From positions 1-64,000 of the forward strand of contig CAIJLZ010000016.1 in assembly GCA_903821605.1 (NCBI GenBank): a stretch of 64,000 nucleotides of DNA. The letters run 5' to 3'. The stretch's first letter is position 1. Every line of letters begins with the position of its first letter. This document shows, piece by piece, positions 26,199-35,026 of this stretch. Made by a program: the position numbers and the translations under genes. Source of the DNA: an uncultured Sphingomonadales bacterium (GTDB lineage Bacteria; Pseudomonadota; Alphaproteobacteria; Sphingomonadales; Sphingomonadaceae). The notes under the pieces are model-generated. The model made no database searches. It had not been told where the DNA came from and saw only the letters and a list, made by a program, of their open reading frames with translations.

Positions 26199-26578
26199 CG
26201 CACCCAGAAAATGATGACACCGACACGGCTTATCGGATCATCGAAACCACGGCCATTGACCAAGTGACGCATGTTCGCCTCTATGAAGAAACATGGAGTC
26301 ATATCGCCGCGCAACACCCCGAATTTTCTAATCGACTTCCAAGCCTGGAACATGCCGTGATCGATACGATCAGGAACCCAACTGAGGTATACCGCAGCCG
26401 GACAGATACCGTATCCGGCTATGTATTTCGGAGTTCCAACAACCTGAAAGCAAACCGAGCGATGGCCGTCCCTATCCGGGTGGTGGGTGAAGGCACCTCG
26501 GCCCGGGTCACTACGGCAATGTTTCGTGGTGAAGTGAAAGGCGAATTGCTTTATGAGGGCACCGATGAACAAGGTTGA
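26195..26578 (+). CDS. BECR-fold nuclease-like protein (PBECR/DUF4258-like)
   Basis: 127 residues. The order of motifs HVRLYEETWSHIAAQHPEF (a conserved HI-x-x-x-HPE type), AVIDTIRNPTEVYRS, VSGYVFRSS, AMAVPIRVVGEG and ARVTTAMFRG matches the Barnase-EndoU-ColicinE5/D-RelE-like fold of small toxin-type or phage-associated RNases. It is sandwiched between the DUF3467-like and DUF2283 genes with overlaps at both ends. DUF2283 proteins commonly sit beside such genes. A toxin-antitoxin-like role is plausible but unproven. Confidence 0.6.
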   Translation: MTHPENDDTDTAYRIIETTAIDQVTHVRLYEETWSHIAAQHPEFSNRLPSLEHAVIDTIRNPTEVYRSRTDTVSGYVFRSSNNLKANRAMAVPIRVVGEGTSARVTTAMFRGEVKGELLYEGTDEQG

Positions 26579-26843
26579 CGCCCTTCGCCTTCGGTATGAT
26601 CGCGGTTCAGACGTGCTTTACGTCTCAACCGGACAGAATGGTGCTGCCTATGGTGAAGAGGGTGAAGCGCCCGGCCTTGTGTGGCGTTATCGCGATGATG
26701 ATGATGCGTTGGTCGGTGTGACGGTCATGGATTTCCAGACATATTGGAAACCACGATATGCTGAGCTGGTAGATGAATTTTCGACCCATTTCGGCATGCC
26801 TCAGGCCCATATCGAAAACGCCCTTGAGGCTGCGAAGCTCTAA
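26565..26843 (+). CDS. DUF2283 domain protein
   Basis: 92 residues from ATG 26565 (MNKVDALRLRYDRGSDVLYVS). The core pattern is LRYDRGSDVLYV, then EEGEAPGLVWRYRDDDDALVGVTVMDFQTYW, the DUF2283 signature. Its start lies inside the end of the BECR-like gene, so the two are probably translated together. DUF2283 members are often antitoxin candidates next to BECR or RelE-like genes. An in-frame upstream ATG at 26553 would add four residues. Confidence 0.75.
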   Translation: MNKVDALRLRYDRGSDVLYVSTGQNGAAYGEEGEAPGLVWRYRDDDDALVGVTVMDFQTYWKPRYAELVDEFSTHFGMPQAHIENALEAAKL

Positions 26844-26898
26844 GCATCGGCGACAATGGCTGCGCTGGCCCGCGTCATCCCGACCTGATCCGGCCACA

Positions 26899-26927
26899 AA
26901 AAAGGCGGAGGTGTCCCCCCGCCCTTT
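26899..26927. terminator. Probable terminator between convergent genes
   Basis: AAAAGGCGG / CCGCC(C)TTTT inverted repeat with one bulged C and a GC-rich loop lies between the DUF2283 gene and the convergent ThuA gene. Confidence 0.7.
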
Positions 26928-26952
26928 TCTTTCAGCTTGAATGCCGGTCGGC

Positions 26953-27717
26953 TTATTTGCCTTCCTTGATCCAATCCAGCCCACGCCGGAGCAGGTCGTA
27001 GAATACCGGCAGGTCCCATGCGCAACGGTCGACGCTGGGCCACCATTCCGCCATCGGTTGCAGGTCATAATGACCGCGGCAATGGCCGAGCGTCAGGTAG
27101 AGCACCGCGCCCTTGCCGTGCTGCTTGATATAATAGACCGGCTGGGTGCCCAACGCGTCGTCGGCCTCGACAAAGCCGGTGCCCGGCACCGTGCACTCGG
27201 TTTCGAGCAAAACATGCAGGTCGCCATGGGTTTCGACATGGTAAAGCTCGTCCGTCGTTTCAAACGGCTCGACGCCCTTGACCAACGGATGCTCGGGATC
27301 GGCCACGGTCACGAGATAGGGGGCAATCGGCGGGTGCGAGATGAACTGCGAGCCGACCATGTCCATGAACAGGGGCGCCCAACGCGGGGCATCCCACAGG
27401 CCATTGCTGAGCAGGCGTAGCACCGAATTGGTGCCGTGCAGCGCATACCAGCGACCGCCCTTTTCCAGCCACTTCTTCAACGCTTCCTGCGCCGCCAGCG
27501 AAGGCGTTACGTCGCAGGTATAGGTGATGATGATGTCGGCTTCCTTGATCGCCTTGATGTTCTCGTAATCCTCGAACACGCGGGTGCGGACGCGCTGGTC
27601 CTCGGACAGCAGCTTGAGCAACTCCAGCCGGGCAAAGTCCATATCATGCCACACGCCGCCACAGATCAGGACGCAATTAACGCGCTTCGGCCGTTCTTCC
27701 TTACTCACTTCTTCCAT
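26953..27717 (-). CDS. ThuA-like domain protein
   Basis: 254-residue protein of the ThuA (class I glutamine amidotransferase-like) fold: VNCVLICGGVWHDMDFARLELLKLL, IKEADIIITYTCDVTPSLAAQEALKKWLEKGGRWYALHGTNS, PEHPLVKGVEPFETTDELYHVE, GKGAVLYLTLGH. ThuA proteins occur in sugar and aromatic catabolic operons, but a reaction is rarely established. Its start lies inside the last codons of the upstream Rieske gene (13-bp overlap), so the two are co-translated. The pairing suggests a job in the same oxygenase step or in processing its product. Confidence 0.88.
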   Translation of the reverse strand: MEEVSKEERPKRVNCVLICGGVWHDMDFARLELLKLLSEDQRVRTRVFEDYENIKAIKEADIIITYTCDVTPSLAAQEALKKWLEKGGRWYALHGTNSVLRLLSNGLWDAPRWAPLFMDMVGSQFISHPPIAPYLVTVADPEHPLVKGVEPFETTDELYHVETHGDLHVLLETECTVPGTGFVEADDALGTQPVYYIKQHGKGAVLYLTLGHCRGHYDLQPMAEWWPSVDRCAWDLPVFYDLLRRGLDWIKEGK

Positions 27718-29132
27718 CCCCCCAGTTCACCGGAAATATATTTGTCCATCGTCTGGTGAAACTGACGGATCCGGATTTCCTGATAATCGCCGAGATTGAC
27801 CTCGCCGGTCTTCGAACAATGCAGACCATCCTGCACAAAGGGCAGATTGTCCATATCCTGTTCGAACACATCGCCCAGCACGCCAATTTCTTTACACGCG
27901 GTCCACGGCTCATCCTTGCCAAGCATACGCATCTGCGCGCCGCGCGGCATTGGATCGCCCTTGGCGACGCGGACGAGGACGCGGACTTCCATGATGCAGC
28001 TATCGGGTGTCGCGCCCGGCTTCCAGCGATAGACAATGTTCGGCATGAACCCGCCCCAAGGCGCGAAATGCGGGAACACATTATAGACCAGCCCATCGAG
28101 CAATTCAGCATCGGTGGCGTAATCAAGATCCTGCTTGGCCTGTTCCGAATAGGCCTTGCGCATGGTCGCACCGAGCGCCTCGCGGGCGGTCATGCCTTCC
28201 GGCACCTTGATGTTGAACGGATCCGCTGCCGATTCGCCGTCATAATTATCGGCCGAACGACCATTATATTTGACGAATTCGTCCACAATCCACTGCTGGG
28301 TCTTGCCTTCCGGGTTCACATGCGGCGACATCACCCCGAACGGCGTGTTGTTGACGTTGATATTATCGCCCCAGGTCCAATAAGCCCCGATGCAATCGCC
28401 GGTGAACGGCAGCAGTTGCGGATGGGTGACGATCGTATGCCAAGCCTCCATAAAGGCCTCCATGACGATCTTCCAATTGGCCGGCACTTCCTTGGCGACC
28501 CACAGGGCGGTGAAGCATTCTTCATGCTTCCAGCGCTTGAAATGCTCGGGCAGCGGGGCGAGATATTCCTCAAGGCTTGGTCCGCCCTTTTCTTCACGCA
28601 GGAAGATATAGCCACCCCAGCGGCCAACTTCGGCTTCCGGCAGGCCCAGCTTTTCCTCGTTCAGATGGCCGAAATCCCATTTGCAGGGCATATTGGCAAA
28701 GCTGCCATCTTTGTTCCACGCAAAGCCATGGAACGGGCAGACGAACTGGTCGGCGGTGCCGTCGACATCGCGCAGTTTGCGGCCACGGTGCAGGCAGACA
28801 TTGTGCACGATCTTGACCGAACCATCGTCTTGACGTGACACGATGTAGGAACGGCCGGCATTCTCATAGACAATATAATCGCCCGGTTCCGGCAGATCCT
28901 CTTCGCGGGCAGCGAACTGCCAGACATAGGGCCACATCCGCTCACGTTCGAGCTTGGCGAATTCTTCGCTGGTGTAGCGGGTGGCGGCCAGCGGCGCGGA
29001 ACCACGATAGGTGTAGCTTTCGGTACGCAGGAAGTCAGGCACAGGGCGCGAATCCTTGTCCATCAACTCAACCCAGCTAACTCCTTCCGAGCGATTGACG
29101 CCCCCAGATGACTTGGGGTCGATATCAGCCAT
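27705..29132 (-). CDS. Rieske oxygenase alpha subunit (no. 1, subgroup A)
   Basis: 475 residues from ATG 29132 (GGAGG upstream). The Rieske [2Fe-2S] site is C113-L-H115...C132-P-F-H135 (CxH-x16-CxxH). The mononuclear iron site is in EAFMEAWHTIVTHP, with H232 and H237 and Glu229 at the bridging position usually held by Asp. The third iron ligand would lie further C-terminal. Sequence blocks such as CPFHGFAWNKDG and GGYIFLREEKGGPSLEEYLAPLPEHF are shared with the copies at 40207 and 47703, so these three are paralogues. It would hydroxylate a ring or alkyl carbon using electrons from a ferredoxin. ThuA follows in the operon, and a divergent SDR cluster lies upstream. Confidence 0.93.
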   Translation of the reverse strand: MADIDPKSSGGVNRSEGVSWVELMDKDSRPVPDFLRTESYTYRGSAPLAATRYTSEEFAKLERERMWPYVWQFAAREEDLPEPGDYIVYENAGRSYIVSRQDDGSVKIVHNVCLHRGRKLRDVDGTADQFVCPFHGFAWNKDGSFANMPCKWDFGHLNEEKLGLPEAEVGRWGGYIFLREEKGGPSLEEYLAPLPEHFKRWKHEECFTALWVAKEVPANWKIVMEAFMEAWHTIVTHPQLLPFTGDCIGAYWTWGDNINVNNTPFGVMSPHVNPEGKTQQWIVDEFVKYNGRSADNYDGESAADPFNIKVPEGMTAREALGATMRKAYSEQAKQDLDYATDAELLDGLVYNVFPHFAPWGGFMPNIVYRWKPGATPDSCIMEVRVLVRVAKGDPMPRGAQMRMLGKDEPWTACKEIGVLGDVFEQDMDNLPFVQDGLHCSKTGEVNLGDYQEIRIRQFHQTMDKYISGELGGWKK

Positions 29133-29177
29133 TAAATCCTCCACCACTTGATACATTTCTGGATATGAATTGCAGAT

Positions 29178-29195
29178 TGGCCCCACGTGCGGCCA
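29178..29195. promoter_or_regulatory. 18-bp dyad in the divergent Rieske/SDR promoter
   Basis: TGGCC-C-CACGTG-C-GGCCA is an inverted repeat with a single mismatched pair, centred between the Rieske gene (start 29132) and the SDR gene (start 29280). Its symmetry and position fit an operator for a dimeric regulator. The regulator is unknown. Confidence 0.5.
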
Positions 29196-29279
29196 TAGTC
29201 ACCTTACCGAAAGCATAGGTTATTTCCCACGCAAAATCGGCCAATCCAGCACAGGATTTCCAGCAAGGAGTTGATGCAC

Positions 29280-30062
29280 GTGTCGAAAAGACTCGAAGGC
29301 AAGGTTGCCCTGATCACCGGTGGTACGTCCGGGATCGGCGCGGCCACCGTCCGCCGCCTCGTCGATGAGGGCGCCAAGGTCGCTTTCACCGGCTCGAATG
29401 CCGAAGCCGCCGCCAAATTATGCGCGGAAACCGGCGCTTCCTTCCACGCCGTCCGCGTTCAGGACGCCGACGCATGGCCGAAGCTGATGGAAGAGTTGCA
29501 CACGCTCTATGGTCGGCTCGACATCGCCTTCGCCAACGCGGGGACCGAAGCCGGTGACGGCAGCATCGAGAATATCTCGATCGAAGGCTGGAACAACATC
29601 GTCGCGGTCAACCAGACCGGCGTGATGCTGACCGTCCAGCACGCGATGCGCGCGATGAAGGCCAATCCGGGTGGTTCGGGTGGCGCGATCATCGTCAACA
29701 GCTCGATGAACGCGCTGCGCGCCATGGGCAATTTCATGGCCTATTCGGTCACCAAGTCGGCCGTGATCGCGCTCACCAAATCGGCGGCGCTGCATTGCGC
29801 CCTGACCGGCACGAAGATCCGCGTCAACGCGATCCTGCCGGGCGTTGTCGAAACCGCGATGATCACCAATCTGATCGAGCATTCGGCTGATCCGGTCGCG
29901 ACCCGCGCGGCCTATGAAAGCCTGTCGCCAATGAAGCGCATGGCCAAGGTCAACGAAATCACCGGCTTGGTCGCCTTCCTCTCATCCGATGAGGCCGCGT
30001 TCATCTCTGGCTCGGAATATGTCATCGATGGCGCCAGCACGGCCGGGATGCAGGGCGTATGA
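29280..30062 (+). CDS. Short-chain dehydrogenase/reductase (SDR 1)
   Basis: About 260 residues. It has the NAD(P)-binding TGGTSGIG motif, FANAG, the catalytic YSVTK and a C-terminal SGSEYVIDGASTAG. A GTG at 29280 is favoured because AAGGAG lies 9 nt before it; an ATG at 29274 is possible but its spacing is short. First of three consecutive SDR genes, the next of which starts in its stop (ATGA). It probably oxidises an alcohol or a cis-diol made by a nearby Rieske oxygenase. Confidence 0.9.
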   Translation: MSKRLEGKVALITGGTSGIGAATVRRLVDEGAKVAFTGSNAEAAAKLCAETGASFHAVRVQDADAWPKLMEELHTLYGRLDIAFANAGTEAGDGSIENISIEGWNNIVAVNQTGVMLTVQHAMRAMKANPGGSGGAIIVNSSMNALRAMGNFMAYSVTKSAVIALTKSAALHCALTGTKIRVNAILPGVVETAMITNLIEHSADPVATRAAYESLSPMKRMAKVNEITGLVAFLSSDEAAFISGSEYVIDGASTAGMQGV

Positions 30063-30865
30063 AGCGGCTTCAAGGACGCGTCGCCCTTGTCACGGGCGGC
30101 CTGCGCGGCATCGGCGGCGCAACCGTGGATCGGTTGTTGGATGAAGGCGCGGTGGTCATCATCGCCGATCTCAAGCCAGCAAGCGACGAGGTGGTGCAAG
30201 CCACGCTCCAGCGACTGGGTCAGGCGAGCAGCTATGTCCAGCTCAACGTCACCAGCGAAGCGGATTGGCAGTCGGCGGCGGAAACCGTGCGTCGCGATTT
30301 CGGTCGGCTCGACATTCTCGTCGGCAATGCCGGGATTGATGGCGTCGGCTCGGTCGACACCATGCCATATGAAACATGGAAGCGGGTGATGGCGGTCAAT
30401 ATCGACGGGCTGTTCCTCGGCACTAAATATTTCGCCCCGCTGATGACCGAAACCGGTGCGAAAACCCGTGGCGGCGCATCGATCATCAATATCAGCTCGA
30501 TCATGGGCATGGTCGGCTGGGTCGATGCCTCGCCCTATAACGCGTCCAAGGGGGCAGCCCGGCTGTTCACCAAGGCGACCGCGCTGGAATTCGCGCGCAA
30601 GGGCATTCCGATCCGCGTCAATTCGGTCCATCCGGGCTTCATCCGCACGCCCTTGTTGCAAGAAGGCATGGACCGTGCGGCAGAAGATCCATCTGTCGGC
30701 GCCACCGCGCAGGACATGTTGGCCACGCTTGATCAGGGCACGCCGATCGGTCGCATTGGTGAGGCCTCGGAAATCGCGGCAGGCATTGCCTTCCTCGCCT
30801 CCGACGATGCGAGCTTCATGACCGGTTCGGAACTGGTGATCGATGGCGGCTGGACCGCGCAATAA
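30059..30865 (+). CDS. Short-chain dehydrogenase/reductase (SDR 2)
   Basis: 268 residues with TGGLRGIGG, GNAGIDGVGSVD, the catalytic YNASK and C-terminal MTGSELVIDGGWTA. It overlaps the previous SDR stop by 4 bp. It is moderately similar to its neighbour, suggesting local duplication, but the active-site surroundings differ enough for a different substrate step. Confidence 0.9.
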   Translation: MKRLQGRVALVTGGLRGIGGATVDRLLDEGAVVIIADLKPASDEVVQATLQRLGQASSYVQLNVTSEADWQSAAETVRRDFGRLDILVGNAGIDGVGSVDTMPYETWKRVMAVNIDGLFLGTKYFAPLMTETGAKTRGGASIINISSIMGMVGWVDASPYNASKGAARLFTKATALEFARKGIPIRVNSVHPGFIRTPLLQEGMDRAAEDPSVGATAQDMLATLDQGTPIGRIGEASEIAAGIAFLASDDASFMTGSELVIDGGWTAQ

Positions 30866-30887
30866 GAACCTGCACGAAAGAGAATAT

Positions 30888-31667
30888 ATGACGATTTCCC
30901 TGCCCCATGTCGTCGCGCTGGTCACTGGCGCGGCGGGTGGCATCGGCCGCGAATTGTGCAAGGCCCTCAAGGCCGCAGGCGCAACCGTGGTGGCGACCGA
31001 TCTTGCCGAGAACCCGGAAGGTCTGATCGCCGACGCCTATCTCCAGCACGATGTGACCGATGCCGCTGCTTGGGCGCGTGTCGCGGCGTATGTCAGCGAA
31101 AATTATGGTCGGCTCGACGCCTTGGTGAACAACGCCGGTTATTCGATCGTGGTGAAGTTCGAGGATTCGCCGCTCAGCGAATGGCAGCGGATCCAATCGA
31201 TCAACGTCGATTCCATGGTGATCGGCATTCAGGCCATGTTGCCGCTGCTGAAACTCGGCGGCAAGGCGCGGAAAAGTGGCGCATCCATCGTCAACCTGTC
31301 GTCCGTCGGCGGCAAGTGCGGCGCGGCGTTCAACGCGGCTTATTGTACCAGCAAGGCAGCGGTGTTGATGCTGACCAAGTGCCTTGGCGCGGAATTTGCG
31401 GCACTCGGCTATAATATCCGCGTCAACTCGGTCCATCCGGGCGGGATTGATACGCCGATGCTGAACTCGATCATCGACCGCTATGTCGAACTTGGCGGGG
31501 TCGAAAGCCGGGAAAAAGCAATCGAACACCAAAACCGGATGCACCCGATTGGCCGCCTTGGCCGACCGGAGGAAATCAGCGGCGGCGTGGTCTATCTCTG
31601 CTCGGATGCCGCCAGCTTCCAAACATGCAGTGAATTGGTGATCGACGGTGGTTTCACCGCGATCTGA
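30888..31667 (+). CDS. Short-chain dehydrogenase/reductase (SDR 3)
   Basis: 259 residues from ATG 30888 (AAAGAGA upstream; the in-frame start at 30843 lies inside the previous gene and is not preferred). Motifs: TGAAGGIG, NNAGYS, catalytic YCTSK, and C-terminal FQTCSELVIDGGFTA. Last gene of the plus-strand SDR trio, with a bidirectional terminator just after it. Confidence 0.9.
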   Translation: MTISLPHVVALVTGAAGGIGRELCKALKAAGATVVATDLAENPEGLIADAYLQHDVTDAAAWARVAAYVSENYGRLDALVNNAGYSIVVKFEDSPLSEWQRIQSINVDSMVIGIQAMLPLLKLGGKARKSGASIVNLSSVGGKCGAAFNAAYCTSKAAVLMLTKCLGAEFAALGYNIRVNSVHPGGIDTPMLNSIIDRYVELGGVESREKAIEHQNRMHPIGRLGRPEEISGGVVYLCSDAASFQTCSELVIDGGFTAI

Positions 31668-31685
31668 TCCGCCAGTCAGATGACA

Positions 31686-31723
31686 AAAAAGAGGCGCGAC
31701 CCACCGGGGTCGCGCCTCTTTTT
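31686..31723. terminator. Bidirectional rho-independent terminator
   Basis: A 17-bp perfect inverted repeat AAAAAGAGGCGCGACCC / GGGTCGCGCCTCTTTTT with a 4-nt loop separates the SDR trio from the convergent Rieske operon. Confidence 0.95.
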
Positions 31724-31772
31724 ATATCCGCAGGGCTGTCCCCTCCCCCTTTCGAGGCAGGGCCGTCCGCGA

Positions 31773-33119
31773 TCAGCGACGACCTTCGAGATAGTCGTTG
31801 ATCACCTCATGGAAGCGCCGCACGCGGGTTTCCTGATCGGCGAGATAGCAATCCTCGAATGCCATGGAACGCAGGCCGCGCTGCTGGGTTTCCGCCAACA
31901 TTAGATCCTGCGTCAGGAAGTCGCCTTGGGCGATCTCCGTCTGATAGTCATCAAAGCCACCGGTCTGGTGCTCGGCCTCCTCATAGGGACGCAGACCATA
32001 AAGCGTACCGACCTCGGTCGCGCCCTCGATCTTGGGCACAAGATACCAATAATCGAAGGTCGACCAATTGGGATCTTCCGGGTCTGGTTCGGTGCGGAAC
32101 ACGTGCAGACCTTCCGGCGAGCCGGTCAGCGTCAGGTTCGGGAAGCAGGTATGATGGAACTGGTCGGTCAGTTCGTCATCGGTGAACTTCTCGAAATAGC
32201 CATAGCCACGCGACGGACCAAGCCGGCGGCGCGCTTCCTGCAACGCTTGGCGGCCTTGCTGGGCGCGGCCTTCGAAATCCGCCGGGTTGATGTCCCATTC
32301 CTTGAGCACTTCCGCCCAGAGCGGCTTGACCTGCTGGGCATCTTCCCACCGGCTCGACGGCTGGAGCTTCTCGACCATACGGTTGTGGCCGCTCGGGTAC
32401 ATTTCGAAGACCGTGGTCGAATAATGATCATCGATCATCGGCTGGAACTGGGGGTGGACCGACGGGATGTGATAGGCCTCGTTGAAATTGTCCGAGGCGA
32501 ATTTCCAGTTGGTGTTGACGCGTAGCGTCCGCCACACAACGCGGGTATAATTTTCGAGGTCGCGATTGGCGAGCAACTGCGGGATCGGATCAAGATATTC
32601 GAGCAGCGGCACGGCATTCTTGTCGAACGACCAGAAGACGAAGCCGCCCCAGGTTTCGCACGGCAGTTCCTTGAGCCGCAGCTTGCCGCACGGATTGCCC
32701 TGCGAGAAATCTTCCGGATCCTGCACCCAATCGAGCGCGCCGTCGATGTTCCACTTCCAGCCGTGATAGGAACAGGTGAAATGCCCGTTGACGCCGCCTT
32801 CTTCCACCGTGACCAACTGGTTGCCGCGATGCATGCAGACGTTGAAGAAGGCACGGATCGAGCCATCCTGCTGCTTCACCATCACCACGGATTCATGGCG
32901 GAAATTATGGACGATGAAATCGCCGGCGTCTTCAAGCTGCGACACGCGCCCGCCGAGATGCCAGACGCGCTTCCACATATGCTCCCACTCACGGTCGGCG
33001 AATGCCTTGGAGGCATAACGCTCACCGTTGATGATGTCGCCGCGCGCCTTCGGCTTTTCAGCCTTGGACGAAAACGGATAGGTCTTGGCGTCTTCACGTG
33101 CCTCGATATTAGTGGCCAT
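31773..33119 (-). CDS. Rieske oxygenase alpha subunit (no. 2, subgroup B)
   Basis: 448 residues from ATG 33119 (AGGA 9 nt upstream); the longer in-frame ORF reaches into the upstream gap and is not needed. The Rieske site is CMH...CSYH (CxH-x18-CxxH). The iron site is in DNFNEAYHIPSVHP, with the two His ligands and Glu at the bridging position. It shares HLGGRV, DAGDFIVHN and SVVMVKQQDGSI with the Rieske gene at 33694, so these two form a subgroup. It ends the long minus-strand operon, with an NTF2-like gene directly upstream. Confidence 0.93.
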   Translation of the reverse strand: MATNIEAREDAKTYPFSSKAEKPKARGDIINGERYASKAFADREWEHMWKRVWHLGGRVSQLEDAGDFIVHNFRHESVVMVKQQDGSIRAFFNVCMHRGNQLVTVEEGGVNGHFTCSYHGWKWNIDGALDWVQDPEDFSQGNPCGKLRLKELPCETWGGFVFWSFDKNAVPLLEYLDPIPQLLANRDLENYTRVVWRTLRVNTNWKFASDNFNEAYHIPSVHPQFQPMIDDHYSTTVFEMYPSGHNRMVEKLQPSSRWEDAQQVKPLWAEVLKEWDINPADFEGRAQQGRQALQEARRRLGPSRGYGYFEKFTDDELTDQFHHTCFPNLTLTGSPEGLHVFRTEPDPEDPNWSTFDYWYLVPKIEGATEVGTLYGLRPYEEAEHQTGGFDDYQTEIAQGDFLTQDLMLAETQQRGLRSMAFEDCYLADQETRVRRFHEVINDYLEGRR

Positions 33120-33193
33120 GGTCATCATTCCTAACGGGTTAACCGGCTCCTCCGCCCGGTCGGGGGGATCGTCTTTTGATTGTTGTTTGAAAC

Positions 33194-33631
33194 TCAGCGC
33201 TCGCCGTGGATTTCGGCGAGCGAACCCGGCAGCGGCAACATCGAGAACATCGAATAACGCTGGCACTTCCAGCCCGCCGCCGTGCGGATCGCCTCAAACG
33301 TGTATTGCACGTTGACCGTCACCTCATTGCCATCCTTCGAATGGCCGATGCCGATGACATAGGCCGTCATCGCGCCGCTATTGCCATCGTAACGGATCGG
33401 GCGGAAATTGGTGATGTAATGGGCGTGATGCGTCATGTCCTTGAAGACGCTCTCATAAAATTTCCGCATCTCGCCATGGCCATTCATCAACGGCAGGCCG
33501 ATGGCGGAAAAATCAAGCACCGCATCCTCGGTGAACAGCGCGAGCAGTTCATCAACATGTTCCAACCGATCGACCGCATAGCAATAAGCAATCATCAGAT
33601 CCTGAAGGGCGGTGCGGTCTTCAAGCGGCAT
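33194..33631 (-). CDS. NTF2/SnoaL-like protein
   Basis: About 145 residues (MPLEDRTALQDLMIAYCYAVDRLEHVDELLALFTEDAVLDFSAI...RKFYESVFKDMTHHAHYITNF...ERYSMFSML type pattern). It belongs to the SnoaL_4 group, whose fold is shared by the beta subunits of aromatic-ring dioxygenases. It sits between two Rieske alpha genes in the same operon, so it may be a small subunit of one of them or an isomerase for the product. The start at ATG 33631 is chosen over a GTG three codons upstream. Confidence 0.8.
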   Translation of the reverse strand: MPLEDRTALQDLMIAYCYAVDRLEHVDELLALFTEDAVLDFSAIGLPLMNGHGEMRKFYESVFKDMTHHAHYITNFRPIRYDGNSGAMTAYVIGIGHSKDGNEVTVNVQYTFEAIRTAAGWKCQRYSMFSMLPLPGSLAEIHGER

Positions 33632-33693
33632 ATTGATCACGTGATGTTCTTCCTTGGAATAGGGGCGCCAGCCGAAGCCAGCGCCCTGATGGG

Positions 33694-35016
33694 TCAGATC
33701 CGATCGTACACATAGTCGTCGAGCAATTCATGGAAGCGCTGGATGCGCTTTTCCTGATTGGTCAGGTGGCAACCCTTGAACCCGCGCGAATTCAGGCCCT
33801 GCTGCTGGGTGGTGCCGATGCTGAGATCCTGATCCGCAACGAAGCCCAGCGACTGACCGTCGCCATAGACCGAGTGGCGATGTTCCGCCCAGTCGAGCGG
33901 CACCTTGCCAATCGGGCCTTCCACTTCGGTCATGCCTTCGACGCGCGGCACGAGGATCCAATGTTGGAACACGCACTTTTCCGGATCGGTCGGGTGCGGT
34001 TCGGTGCGCAGGATCTGGCACTGTTCCGGCGACATGGTGAGGGTCAGGTTCGGGAAGAATGTGCAGTGGAAATAATCAACCAACTGCTGATCCGTCATAT
34101 TCTCATAGTTTTTGTACCCACGGCCCGGACCAAGGCGACGCTTGGCCTCGATGATCGCCTGACGGACATCGCCGGTGCGGCCCTTATAATCAGCCGGATC
34201 CACGCCCCAGGCGCGGGCCACATCATCAAGCGGTGCCGGCACGTCGCCAGTCTGAAACGCTTCATTGCGAGTGGTGGCCTGATGGCCCTTCATCCACATC
34301 GAGTTATGACCCGACGGATACATTTCGAACAACGTATCCGGCAGGCCGTCATTGATGAAGGTTGCCAGTTCGGGGTGGATCGTCGGCAGGTGGTAGCTCT
34401 CGTTGAAATTATCGCGGATGATCTTCCAGTTGAACTCGCAATCCGCCGACATATAGACGACGCGCACCCAATCTTCGAGGCCATAGCCCTTGAGACGGTC
34501 GGCCAGCGGCTCCATCCACTCAATCAGCGGCTTGGCGTTTGGGTCCATGTTATAGAAGATGAACGGGCCCCAGGTTTCGCAACGGACTTCGCTCAGCTTG
34601 AGCTTGCCGCACGGATCACCATTCGGGAAATCATCCGGGTCTTGCGCCTTGACGAGCGTGCCATCGGTCGCGAACTGCCAATTGTGGTAAGCGCAGGTGA
34701 TGCGATCAGCACCGCCGACCTCGCCAATCACCAGCCGGTTCCCGCGATGCGGGCAGGTGTTGTAGAACGCCTTGATCGAACCATCGGCCTGTTTGACCAT
34801 GATGACGGATTCTTTGCCAAGATTGTGGCGGACGAAATCGCCCTCTTCCTCAAGCTCGGCAATCATGCCGCCGAGATGCCATACGCGCGGCCAGAGATTC
34901 TTGTTCTCCAGATCCATATAATCGCGCGAAACATAGCGATCAGCAGTGATGGCATCTCCGCGCACCGGCAGGTCAAAGCCCTCGGAATAGCGAGACACAG
35001 TCGACTGGACGTTCAT
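33694..35016 (-). CDS. Rieske oxygenase alpha subunit (no. 3, subgroup B)
   Basis: 440 residues from ATG 35016 (GAGGAG upstream). The Rieske site is CPH...CAYH (CxH-x17-CxxH), and the iron site is in DNFNESYHLPTIHP with Glu at the bridging position. It is closest to the Rieske gene at 31773. It is flanked on both sides by NTF2-like genes in the same operon (33194 and 35027), again suggesting alpha-small-subunit pairing. Confidence 0.93.
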   Translation of the reverse strand: MNVQSTVSRYSEGFDLPVRGDAITADRYVSRDYMDLENKNLWPRVWHLGGMIAELEEEGDFVRHNLGKESVIMVKQADGSIKAFYNTCPHRGNRLVIGEVGGADRITCAYHNWQFATDGTLVKAQDPDDFPNGDPCGKLKLSEVRCETWGPFIFYNMDPNAKPLIEWMEPLADRLKGYGLEDWVRVVYMSADCEFNWKIIRDNFNESYHLPTIHPELATFINDGLPDTLFEMYPSGHNSMWMKGHQATTRNEAFQTGDVPAPLDDVARAWGVDPADYKGRTGDVRQAIIEAKRRLGPGRGYKNYENMTDQQLVDYFHCTFFPNLTLTMSPEQCQILRTEPHPTDPEKCVFQHWILVPRVEGMTEVEGPIGKVPLDWAEHRHSVYGDGQSLGFVADQDLSIGTTQQQGLNSRGFKGCHLTNQEKRIQRFHELLDDYVYDRI

Positions 35017-35026
35017 GATAGTCTCC

